The position numbers and the translations under genes are program-made. Positions 11,919 to 23,693 of a stretch of DNA of 64,000 nt are shown here, in pieces; position 1 is the stretch's first letter, and every line of letters begins with the position of its first letter. Source of the DNA: Parasponia andersonii (lineage: Eukaryota > Streptophyta > Magnoliopsida > Rosales > Cannabaceae); contig JXTB01000153.1 in NCBI GenBank assembly GCA_002914805.1, positions 759,518 to 823,517 on the forward strand, written 5' to 3'. The notes below the pieces were generated by a model. That model did no database searches, was not told the DNA's origin, and saw nothing but the letters and a program-made list of their open reading frames with translations.

Positions 11919-13829
11919 ACCCAAAAGCGTGTGGGTAGCCACAAGTGACAGGTCATTGTTATGAAATCCTACAAAAGAAAATCGTCATTGAGCGAATTGG
12001 GAATGGGATATATGGCTCAAAAAGTGTTTGGTAGCTCTGATGACAAAGAAAGCCACTGATCGTTTTAAAGTTGAAATTGAGGCGGCATATGGTTATAACT
12101 GATACTGAAAAGATAATTCCGACAACCAGTAGGAAAAAATGTGAGATGTTCGATAGAATGTACTTGAAGTATATTATGGCTCAACTAATTGTCAGTTTTC
12201 GCATTGTAGAAACTTGTTTAGCATATTTTTTGGGGGAAAAAAAAAAGGAAGAAAGAAGAGGTGATGTTCATAAAAAATAACATGTCATTCTTCCTTTATT
12301 AGTTACAACTTTAGAGGTTTGCGGTAAGAGACCCAAGTAGAAAAATAACACTGTTTGCCATTTATGAGTCGAAAGATATATTGTTACTCGTCTAAATTTC
12401 TTTCGACATATGGGCATTTATTTTTTCCATTTCATGACTGAAATGACTCGTTGTTAGTTGTTGAGAATTTTGCTCCGCTTCAATCTAACAATAAGATGTA
12501 TTGTTGATGACAAAGTAGGTTGATTCAATTTAATGATGACGACAAAGTAGGTTGATTCAAGTGATAAAGAGTATTTATTGTGATAAAGAGTATTTATTAT
12601 TTGAAATTTCAGTTTAAGTTTGAGTTTTTTCGGATATTATTAATTAAGCAGCATTTAAACAGGGAAAAAGTATCGTTGTTTCCATATACTAAACTGCTCC
12701 GCTCCTTTGTGTTTTATGATTGGATTTTATGCTTTTCGACTTTCTCAGTTAATTGTTGAATCTTTTTTGCTAGGCCAAAAGTTGTAAGAAAACTCTCATT
12801 TTCGCTGGATGTATTTCCAGTTGTTCTTGTGTCATTTTTCCAATTGACATGTACATTGTCTTTCCAACATTGTTGTCGATTTTCTTCTGACGTCAGTTAT
12901 CGTTTCTGCAATTAGGTGTCAATTTTAGTCTCATTGTCTTTTCCAGATTTACAATTATCCTCATATAGGATATTTTTTACATTATGCCCTTCAAATGCTC
13001 CAATAGACGATGATCTGCAAACCCTCTCTCTCTCTCTCAAACAAGTAGAACTGTAATAAGTCCTTGAGAAAACTAAACCAGAAAAAGAGAATTAGAAACA
13101 AATATGGGTAACCTTTGAATTGGTACTCGAAAGCTTTTTGCCATTTTTCTCAAGAGTATGACATCGTTTTGCTGTATATATATACTCCCTTTTTTCATGT
13201 TTCTTAACCATAAAGAGGATGTGAGCCATAATATTTTTTTTTCCTCCAAAAAATAAAATTCCCCTGAGCTAAATGTTTAGCTGCTCATATTTACACACCA
13301 GGAAAACAGACATAAAACAACTGGGCCACGATATAAACTCATCCCCTGAAAAACATGTACAAGTTGACAGAATGCTGAACTCTGCATCAGCAGCCTGCGC
13401 TGTAATCTGCTCCTTTTCTATGATCTTAAAGAAGGTCGTAGTAGAATTCTTGCATCCTTTATAAGAATTTATCGGTTGAACTGGCGACAGACTTTGCTTC
13501 TGAACCTATCTTTAGAAGCTTGATGTCTATCTTGGCAGATTCTTCCAACATGGCAAGCACATTCAGAAACCGTGTGCGTCTATCTTGGCTGTACAAGGGC
13601 TGTGTCTAAGTCCGAGTTTAGGGCTTTATGAAGTGAATGAACATCATACCCTGTGTCAACTTTTTAACAGCTGCAAGATAAATCTGATGTCGTACAGCAC
13701 GTTTCTACAAGGATTCTCTTTGTCCTCTAAATTCCTTAACATGCTTGTGCACAAAAGAGACTGGACTCTGGCTAAGGAACATCAAGAGATGCATGCGGCG
13801 TCCGAAATGAGGAAAAACTTCTTTCTCGA
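11919..13829. other. Convergent region between kanadaptin-like and RpoT genes
   Basis: Contains the 3' UTRs of both genes. About 12520-12600 holds short direct repeats (GACAAAGTAGGTTGATTCAA twice; GTGATAAAGAGTATTTATT twice). The stretch 13270-13829 is less AT-rich than usual spacer and is most simply the long 3' UTR of the minus-strand polymerase gene. The open frame at 13585-13845 overlaps the last polymerase exon antisense and is not called. Confidence 0.45.
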
Positions 13830-16800
13830 TCAGTTAAAGAAATAAGGCGACTCTAATACGTCATTGAGATCAAAGTCACCCCGTTCAGGCAAGTCCGGGA
13901 AAGTCAATGTGGGGAAAGACTGTTTAAAGCTCTCCAGTAACTGGACATAAAACAGAGGATGGATAAAATTCATTAGTAAATATGTTTTCATCTGGCAGAA
14001 TGCAAGATTTGATTATTCAAAAAGGCAAAATTATCTATGTTTGACATGAGAATTCAAGAAGAGAAGAGACCGTACATCCTCCAGTATCGGAGTCTCATAT
14101 AATTCAACAAATTTCTCCCGAAGTATTCTATTCATTTCATCCACGTTGCAAGCATGTGTCCAGTATGAATCATGAACTCCTGTATGAAATGCCGGTATAT
14201 GGTAATTAAAGTGGAACAGGGAAAAATAAGGCAGCAAACAACAAAGAAGCTAAACAAGAACCAACCTGCAAATGTTAAGCCGGCCTTTCTGCAGGCTACC
14301 GCAGTCATCATCATATGAGAACCATCAAGGGAGTGAACAAAGTTTGGGGGGAAAGCTGTTCTCTGCCTCTTGACCATGACCTAAAACATGACCCAAAATC
14401 ATGTTTGAGATTTAGCCCTAAAACCTTCCGCATTTTCAACTGTCTATGTTGGTCTTTCCTTCAGAATTTTCTTTCTTTTTTTTTTTTTTTTTTTTTTTTT
14501 TTCTTGTTGGGGTTGGGGGTGGGGGGTTGTCATAAGCACGTTAGTCAATTAAACACAACTAAGATTAAACCAATTAGTCAAGCCAAAGTTCATCAGGCAA
14601 AAAGTGAATGAGGCAATCTTTACTTCTGTTTAGCCATCCATTAATAAAGAAGAAAAAGAAAGGGCAGTGAAGAGTGTCAGCAAATAATTCTATCCCATTA
14701 TACAATAAAAGAATTCTGCCAAAAAGAAAGAAAGAAGTACAATACCTTTTCTGTTTCTCGCTGTATTGTCAAAATCTGAAGGGAAGTTTTTATCTGCAAG
14801 AAATTTAACAAAACATTAAGTTCAATGACTTGAAATGACTAACTGATTCCTAATCCTAAAGAGGTGATAAAAAATAATCATGACTTGTGTCAATAATAGA
14901 AAATCTTCTACCACTCACAAGCTGCCTTCCAAATTTACGGTAAGGTTGCACAACAGGAAGTCCTAGAGGAGTTGTCCACTGCACTGGCTCATTTTCAGAT
15001 GCAATAATCTGTTCATTAACAAGATTTACAATTAGATATCTTTAAAATAGATAAAAAGTAGACAAGATTATCAAGTACTCGATATTTTTACTAAATGAGA
15101 AATTGGGTACAAACTTTTGCACAATCCCCAAGCCAGCTCATGATACCGCGTGCAGCTTCAAACATCTCCCCTAAAGCAGTTAATGTGGTCTAACCATAAA
15201 ATGTAATATTGTAAGTAAAATAAAATCTTCAACCATATATATGCAAATCTCTGTTTGTTACAAGGCATTTCCAACTACAAACAAGAGAAATGAGGCAAAA
15301 AATGATATGAATTATATTTCTTTTACCTTTGCAGCATAACAAGCACAACCAAAAAGCTCTTCGTCATTTACAATGACACCTCGTTCCTTCAACCTTCTCA
15401 TGATTTGATCTCTAGCACCAACATAAGTGACACCATATACTGATGTCATCACTGTCTGCTTCACCAACTTTCTATCCACCTAGACAGTATACACCATAAG
15501 GTTCAATGATCAGTTACGAGACATCTGGCTACTGACCACTTAATTACATTTTTTAAATTGTCCATGCTAGAAACCCTAAATTTCCAATGAATCTTGTAAT
15601 AGCAATTTTAATGAAATCAACTCTAAATATCGTCTAATATCTTTTAATAAGAATCATTTGAAAGTGTCAAATAACCTGATTAACTAATACTTTTGCACGC
15701 AATGCATCCGGAAAAATGGCAGGATCCATCTGTGCTTCCCGACGCATGATTTCCAGTACCCTGCACTCCAAGTATAACATCCCCAAAAATAAAATTATAT
15801 ACTCAAACATAATTCCAAAATGACATGGCATTGCACAATCAGAAAAAGGGTTACCTAGCCGCTATTCCTGAGTAAACATCTGCAGGTTTGTCTCCTGCAA
15901 CCAAATTAACAGAAGCTGCTCCCAACTGAATGGAGACATTTCAATGAGAAAAAATAAAGATGTCTTACAAAGAAGCTTGCAACTTTGTTCTCCTAAAGTT
16001 TCACGACAAAGAAAGAGAGAGGGACAGAGAAGAGAAGTAGCTCCAGAGAAAAACATGCAAATATATTTCAATCACAGCAAAGAGTTGGATCAAAATACAG
16101 CTGAATAAGAATGTATTCCAATTGAACAATAAGGAAGTTCTAGCTATCAACTTCATCACTAACTTCTTAAAAAGTTGCAAATTAAGAATCAAGTTCTGAT
16201 AACAAGCGATTTATCTCATTTTCCTCTTTAGCATCCTTCAAGGTCTAGATTTTAGAAAAAGAAAATGCGCATTACACCATCTCAGAGAATGTCCTTCAAT
16301 AATCAATAAACACAAAAAAAAAATAATAATAAAAAAAATCTTGAAAAATGTTTTGCATCTTGGGAAGGGCAACAAAATAATCAATAAACACGGTTGTGAC
16401 AAGCTAACCAGCATGGACAAACTACAGGAAAATACACTGATACCCATCTGCTGCCCCTCACCCTCCCCAATTATTTGAGGCTTATAACATTTTATCCCTA
16501 TCTGAAATTTATCTTTTACTATGAAAAAGCAGTATAATGTGAACGTAACATTATATCCCTATCTGAATTTTATGTTTTTACTATGAAAAGGCAGTACAAG
16601 GCAAAGTAAACAACTTAAACAGTTAATATCTGCTGAAAAACTATTTCTCAATTTTTTTTAAAAAAAAAAAAAGAAAAAAAAGGAGAAGAAGAAGAAGAAG
16701 CGAGATACTACCTTGTCTCTTCCAAGGGCAGCATAGTGTTGTAAACCATTGCAAGAGCCATCCTAGATGACATAAAAGAGATGAAAAAAGAATTAAACAT

Positions 16801-19800
16801 GACATATCACAGAATATTACAGGTTATGAGTGATGGGGAATCATAAGAAATACAACAGTTCGGTGAAAGTAAGTGAATCAAACAAAAAGCTAAGACACTC
16901 GAGCATGAACAGGTGTATGCATAAAATACAAAGGAACTGTATGCCAGACCTCTTCTAGCCCAGTGACATGACTCAAACTCTTTTGGGGACCCGTGGTACT
17001 GCTTACCAATTTTAATCCCCTAGGCGTGAAGAATCAAGACAAAAATCTAACACAATCTACAAAGAGTTCAGAAGAGCAGGACCTACTCATACAGAGAAAT
17101 ACCTGATGTACATGGATATGTGAAATAAAAGTTTCAGGTGAAGAGCTTCTCAAAGCGTCAGCAAGGTTGATGCACACAGCCAAGCACTGAAATGGATCTT
17201 CTGCATTTAACCACCATCGATTTCCTTCTAGTGGTCTGTCAGCAGAATCAAATACTTCATCCAAATGATTCTCGGTAAATGCTAATCGACCCTCATGCGA
17301 TAACTTGTCAACACCACCAGCATATAAATTAGCCAAGTGTATTTTCAGCCAGCACAAGCCTGATTTTCCCAAGGGACGTCCCTCTGCAAACTCCAAAATA
17401 CCTCGGCACAGATCTGAACCAAGATGATTTAAGTATGGGTGCATAGGATATGCACGGCCTCGAAAGTCGACATTGTGTGGATAGTAAAAACCTTCTTCAT
17501 CCTTCATTTTGCGCGCTACCTGCTCAAAAGTGAAAAGAGTTTTCATCAATTCATTTTAACATATTGCAGTTACAGACTCTATAGAAGTAAAATAGCTCTT
17601 ACCGCAAGTTTAAGTTCTATGTCGCAACGCTGTGAATATCTCTCCCTATTCTCCTTTTTGACAGACCTGACATCCCATCTCCATTTCTTTAACAGTGTTT
17701 CGTCTTCAGTATCTGGCTTCTCTGGTAACGGAACCTGCAATGTAGAAAGTTATAGAAAGAAGACTTCCAAATCAATCTTAAAGAATTAAACTGCCTGAAA
17801 CAGCACAAGGCTAAATTCAACGGTTTGCAGTAACATGCAGATCTTACTATGAAATGAACTACTAAAGACTAGAACAACTGAGGAACATAAATGACATAGA
17901 GAAACTCACATCATTCCGATCGACCAAATCACCAAGACAGCCTCCACTAGCCCATATTCTCTCCACAACATTAAGAACCCTTTTATTAACCCTCCATCTC
18001 GTATTCCCAAGAGTATCCAGGGCCTAGCAAGTGCAAGAAAACAAAATTTAAACTTAAAAAGAATCTAGCATACTCTTGGATAATTCTTCACCTTTGCTTA
18101 GTTCAATAAAAGGGTTCTCAAAAGGGAAAAAAGTCATGCAACACTTGGATTTACAAACCTCAAAAATTGGTTCTAGTTGCTTCCTTGGGACCCTTTTGAC
18201 AGCTTCACGCTGTTGCCTAACTCCATGAGTACGCATGATATAGGATGGCAGGTAAAAGTGCCCTCCTTTGTCATAGCTGGAAGAAAGATCACGATGCCTC
18301 GATAAAAGAATAAATATGTGTGTGTGTGTGTGTGTGTGTGTTACAAAGGTTGACAAATCAAACAAAAGGAAGAAACTACAAAGCTGTGATATTCCACAAA
18401 ATACATAAGCAAGCAGTTTAACGTCTTGAAAAGTCATTTCAAATTTTTTCTGCTGATTGGCCCACAAAATTACGCATGGAATTGAGAGCTATTTCTCACT
18501 TTCTGTGTTTGAATGTTTTACTGAACTGCAACTTAGAACCACAAAAATCAAATTTCACTCAACTTTCTATTTGGAAATGCTACTACCTACCCTACCCAGC
18601 CTGTGATTTACTTAACGTGAGTCACGAAATTCATCCACATATGTAATAGATCACAAGTTTGAAAATGCTAAAACAGGCTCTATCACATTACTACCCAAAA
18701 ACTTTCAAGGTTTAAGATTTTCTCACCAAATGACAGATTGAAGGTCAAGAAGTAACCTAAAATTACCCTAAGATTCCAACAGCAAAACAATTTTCTCTAA
18801 TACTAATTAAACTTTAATATCAAGTTATCAGCTACATAGTTATCACTTCTACCGATAACAACCTTCAACATATCACATTCCCACAAAGTTTCTGAAACTA
18901 TACACTATGTACTAAATAAAATAAAAATCCCCCAAAATTTCTGAAACAATTTTCTTATGTACCGATGAAATAAAAATAAATAAATGGAATAACTCCAGGC
19001 AGTAACTGAAAAATAAAAGTAGCATACCCTGTCCAGTTGACTGGGGGTACCAACATAGGCATATAGGGAATCACCATGTGCCTTGCCTGTACAAATAAAT
19101 AGACTTTATTACAATTTCAAATCATTGGCTACAAGGGAAGAGAAGAGAAGAAAAGAACAAGATGAACAAGAAGGAATCCCAAAAAAAAAAAAATTCCATA
19201 AGATAATTTTTCTGGCCAAAAACCATAAATAATCCGATATACAAGAAGTTTTGCTAGCACTGCACTTGATAACCAAGACTGCAAACAGGCAAAAGAATAA
19301 CAAGAAGGTCGACAATATTGGCTCTCAAACAATTCCAGTGCAATAAATAATTTTATCCACCAACCATCTATTCTCTGAAGAGATTAAAAGAAAGGGGGGA
19401 AGGGGGGGTGTTTGGGGCAGCAACAGCTATGCACATGCAATTTCACTTTTCTAACAAAGAATGGGGGTCTACTTACAGTTCTCTCAAGCCCTTTGAGAAC
19501 TAGGCTGTCACATTGAATGAAACCACATCTTCTGCCAGTTGTTCTGTCAAAAGAAAATTTCAGGAGCACAATTCTAAGGGATTCGGGGAATACCTAAATC
19601 TATCTTTAAGACAGATGAGTGATCTTACCTTGCATTTTTCATCACAGTCCTAAATGTGTGTACAAATGCTGGTCGTATATCAGGCGGATCATCACCCAAC
19701 TGTTCCGTGCGAGGTTGTATATAAGCCGTTTGAATTAACAATTCAATCAGACGACTTCCAACCTGAAAAGTACAAGGGAAAGAGCAAATCCTTAAAATAT

Positions 19801-21474
19801 AAAACAGAAACTATTAACCTCTCACCAGAAATCACTTAGGGAATACAAACCCTAGCCTTGATTGGGTGGCCCCAGGGTTTTGAAGCATCTTGTCTATTCA
19901 CCACCTGTCTTACTGCTCGCAGTTTCTGCTGTTTCATCAAATTGGTGACTTTTTTCTTCAGCTTCTCCTCTTCCCTAGTGTCAGACTGAACTTCAATTTC
20001 CTTATCTTTATCAACCTTTTTCTTATTTCTTTTTTCCAAGAATCTGTGTATTTTAACCTGACTCATTCCAGAAGTAACGATGCATCAGCAACGGAAGGAG
20101 TACTGGGATTACAACAGTGTACTATATAAAGCGACAAAAGCATGCCTAAAGGTTTACTCTGCGAAGTGTTAGAAACATTTATAATGGGGTTCCTAATCTT
20201 AGAAAGAGGAAATGACATTAGTGCCTGACATGCTCTTAAGTCTACATACAAGCCAAATTTAACAAACTGTAAACTAAAGGCAAAAAAATGGTTGGAGTGA
20301 ATCAAAGCATAAGATTGTTATCATTTAAAGAAAGCAAGCAAGTGGGAGTATGTATGCATTCATCAGGTTGGCACTACCATGAGATGACTGTGTTCCGGCA
20401 AGAAAAACATAACGTAGTGCTGCTGCCCAGCATTACAATCGCATAAGAAACGTAGCACTCATTATTTAAACGAGCAGTAAGGTTCAAAACATATTGAGCA
20501 CAGAGAAAATGCGAAAAGGGAGTACAAACCTCCTGCTCAATGGCATCACCAATGATGCAAGAAGCCTGGACGACCCTGGCAATGCCATGTTCTGATCCTG
20601 TCATCATCAACCCAATCAACTTGTGCATTGTGATAACTGCTATCATTTCTGCCGGTAGCTGAGAAAAATAAGGGGCATACGTCGTCTTGTTCTTCCCCTG
20701 CCGGCACGCTTCTTGCTCCTTCTGTATGGCATTACTAAAAGGCTCAAACCAACCAAGGAACAAAGACTTCATGTACGGCAAATTTGGAGCCAGATTCTGC
20801 TTACACATGTCCATCAAAAGCTCCCTGTACTCCTTCGCCGCCTGTTCCCATGCTTCTGTCTCTATCTTCACTTGCCTTTTCCTAAGAGCCTCATACCTTT
20901 TTATCGCCATTCCGGTAACAATCCTCTGCCGCCTCCGCCGCCTACGTCCGACCTGCCTCTTCTCCTCTTTGCTCATTTCTTGCAATAACTCATGAAATTC
21001 ATCATCAACCGAGACGTCGTCCTCAACGTCCGTGGAAGAAACCGCCTCCGCTACACTCGCATACCCTTTCGGGCCAAACCCATTAAACCCAGTAGGGTTT
21101 CTCAAACAATCAAAACCAAACCTTCCTAAAGAATCGTCTTGCAACAAAATTTTACCATTTCGGCCAAAACCCAATACGGGAGGCACATAACCCGAGCTGG
21201 GTATCAGCTCAAAGGACCAAAACTTGAATTTATCGGGGAGATTGGACTGCTGTGGCTTTCCCAGAAAGCAGCTACAAGCTCGAGAGGAAGAAGACTGAGA
21301 ATTGAGGCGAAAACTGCGGTTAGTCCAAAAGGCTTGCTTGGCATAGTTTTTCCACATTAGTGTGGATATCTTAGGTGGGTTTCTAAATAAGATTATGGGT
21401 ATTTCAAATGGGCGGAAATGGTGGATTCCGGTGGTGAAATTTGCAGAGATTAATGGGGTTTTGCTGCTGGACAT
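13830..21474 (-). CDS. RPOT2: Phage-type organellar RNA polymerase, RpoTmp class (dual-targeted), 19 exons
   Basis: Single-subunit T7-like RNA polymerase transcribing mitochondrial and probably plastid genes. Exons (minus): 21474-20530, 20057-19851, 19762-19629, 19543-19477, 19086-19028, 18276-18159, 18023-17910, 17734-17603, 17519-17103, 16762-16712, 15925-15855, 15760-15676, 15479-15327, 15189-15115, 15008-14919, 14793-14746, 14380-14266, 14179-14076, 13940-13830. All are GT-AG and phase-consistent, giving 1031 residues, the normal family size. Seen motifs: [12 protein letters not shown] (motif A Asp, split across exons 9 and 10), [14 protein letters not shown] (motif B Lys and Tyr), VHDSYWTHA (motif C Asp), and the family C terminus SPYFFN. 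Two in-frame starts exist: M1 at 21474 (MSSSKTP) and M40 at 21357 (MWKNYAKQ). The MSSxxTP opening followed by an MW start matches RpoTmp of tobacco and Arabidopsis as I recall them, favouring RpoTmp over mitochondria-only RpoTm. All catalytic motifs are intact. Confidence 0.92.
16489..16599. repeat. Tandem ~60-bp imperfect duplication in RpoT intron 10
   Basis: Two copies beginning TTATCCCTATCTGAA / ATATCCCTATCTGAA and ending CTATGAAAA(A/G)GCAGTA lie side by side. The host intron (16711-15926) also has short duplicated AATCAATAAACAC words near 16297 and 16380. Confidence 0.65.
18317..18341. repeat. (TG)n microsatellite in RpoT intron 5
   Basis: About 12 uninterrupted TG units on the + strand (CA on the transcribed strand), 40 bases upstream of the exon 6 acceptor at 18276. 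Confidence 0.9.
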
Positions 21475-21578
21475 TAATTTACAGCCAAAATCCGAGAAAA
21501 TTCAATGGCGAACCGAAGTCGAAGATGGTGGGATCGGAGAAAGCGGGGCGACGAAGAAACTCTCGTACGCAATGATAC

Positions 21579-21617
<39 letters not shown>

Positions 21618-23693
21618 GTGAAGACGCCGCCTTAAACCCTCCTTAAACCTTTGCTCTAATTCTTCCTCCTCTTTTCTTTGGCTGTTTAGGATTTTCTCTC
21701 TTTTCTATTCTATTCTATTCGCTATGTGGGTGCTTTTCAAATTTTTAATCTTTTGGGGCCTAATGTGTAATTAAAGATAATTACATCAACGCTCTCTCAG
21801 TCGCTTAGTGGTTCTCCCTACAATGACGTGGACTAATCAGCTAACGGGCCATTAGATATTTTTCCTTGGTTATTTTTTTGAAAAAGAAAAAAAAAAAAAT
21901 CGGTGAACTATTATTTCTGCATCTAACATTAATTTTGACAATTAAATTTAAAATAACAGATTAAATCGCGAAAATCAGCCAATCCAAACTAATTCAGACC
22001 AATGATTGTACCACATTTGAGGTCGGCGATGGATTAAAAAAATAGCAAATTGGTCGGTTTGATTCGGTTTGCGGATTAGAAAAAAAAAATACTCAATTTC
22101 AAATAAAAACTAAATCAATAAATTAGTTTTATAAATAGTTATATTTATATATTGTAATAATGTATGTTTATTTTGTCATTTTTATTGTAACATTATATTG
22201 TCTAACATAAGTTTATTTTTTTAGCTTAAAGCCGAAATTAAAATTTGAAGTATTTATTGTTATTGTCGTATGTATTACTATTTCTTAAGCTGTATTACTT
22301 AAGACTTAAGACTTATGGTTGTGTTGCAATTTATTTAAGATGTTATATATTTTATTCTTGTTCTTGCATTTTGATTTGGTTGTAAGTTTAAAATGACTAA
22401 GATTTTCAACTTAATTATAAATGTTAAGTATGTTATTTTTTATTTTAATATTTAGACTATATTAGTCTTTATGTATAATTATACGGACTCTATTTGATTT
22501 AATATTTATAATAAGATAAGATTGTTCAAATCGCAAAAACTGCTTAGACCGAATTTAATTACTATCCACACTGTAAAATATATGTGTAGTATGACTAATC
22601 TAAGTCGACTAATACAAATCGCACAATATGACAGATTAGTCAAATCACACTTACAGTGTAATTTTGAGATTGATGTTCCAAACCGACTAAATCACCATGA
22701 ACACCCCTACTAGTTTTATATTAAAAGATACTATTTTAAGGTTTAAATTGTATTTTGGTAAACCCAATCAAAATTAGTATTGGACCTTAAAAAAAGTGTA
22801 TATTAAATTTTTTATAACTTTACGTCACAAAATTCGTTATAAATTTTAAATTTATATATAAAAATATATCCGAAATGAAGGTCAAAATGCAATGTCCAGA
22901 TATTATGATTACGCATAAAGTTACTGAAAACTAAGGTTTGAATTAATAGTTGTTGTTGTATAATAATATACAAATTACCAAACCTGTGCTTCTTTAACGT
23001 AAACTACGTTATTTTCTTAAAAAATAAATAAATTAATTAAATGCTAGGCTAGCTGTCAACTACGTGGAACAATAGAGTTCATATCTAGTGTCAAATGTTT
23101 CACAAAGAAGAAATTCAACTATAGTCTTCCGGAAAATTATTGAATCACGTATTAAAGCTTATATATACCTACCAAATACTAGTTTCCAAGTCATAATTGT
23201 AGTGGTCTTTTTCATCTTATTGTGCATTTTACTAAGATAAGTGGTCAGTAAAATTAAGCTACAACTACTCACTTTCAAAGTCTTTAAGCTATTTCATAAA
23301 TTCTGAACATATTTTTAACAGCTGCCCAGAAAATGGTATGAAAGTAAAGTGACTATTAAAGTGCACCATAGTGACAATCTAAAACTGATACATTCAAAGT
23401 GGAAAGTGAAACTAAACAAAACAAAACAGAGTACTTCTACACAAAACTTGGCGTATGCACATTTGGGAAGAGAGACAGAGAGCAGGGCAAGGTTAAATTT
23501 ATTGAGTTGGAAAGTGAACAAATTGAGATGAAACCACTTGCTCAGATAATTAAATTTCCTTCCTTCCTTTTCTCCTCTTGTATAGAAAACATGATATTTT
23601 CCCATCACCCAAACAATCAGTCCCCCAACCAATCAAATAAGTAAAAAGTGAGCCGTGAAACAAACTCAGCCCTCAACTGGTCTCTTGTCTTCT
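21475..23693. other. RpoT promoter and AT-rich spacer
   Basis: The first ~180 bases are probably the RpoT leader and include an (AG)n microsatellite at 21581-21615. From about 21850 the sequence is AT-rich with loosely repeated CGGTTTG/CGGTT words and the phrase CATGAACACCCCTAC near 22700, often seen in decayed plant repeats; no element ends are defined. The remainder is probably partly the 3' UTR of the hydrolase gene. No further coding similarity was found. Confidence 0.4.

Noticed and set aside
13585-13845. 86-residue + strand open frame
   Set aside because: It overlaps the last RpoT exon antisense and the 3' UTR; no family similarity.
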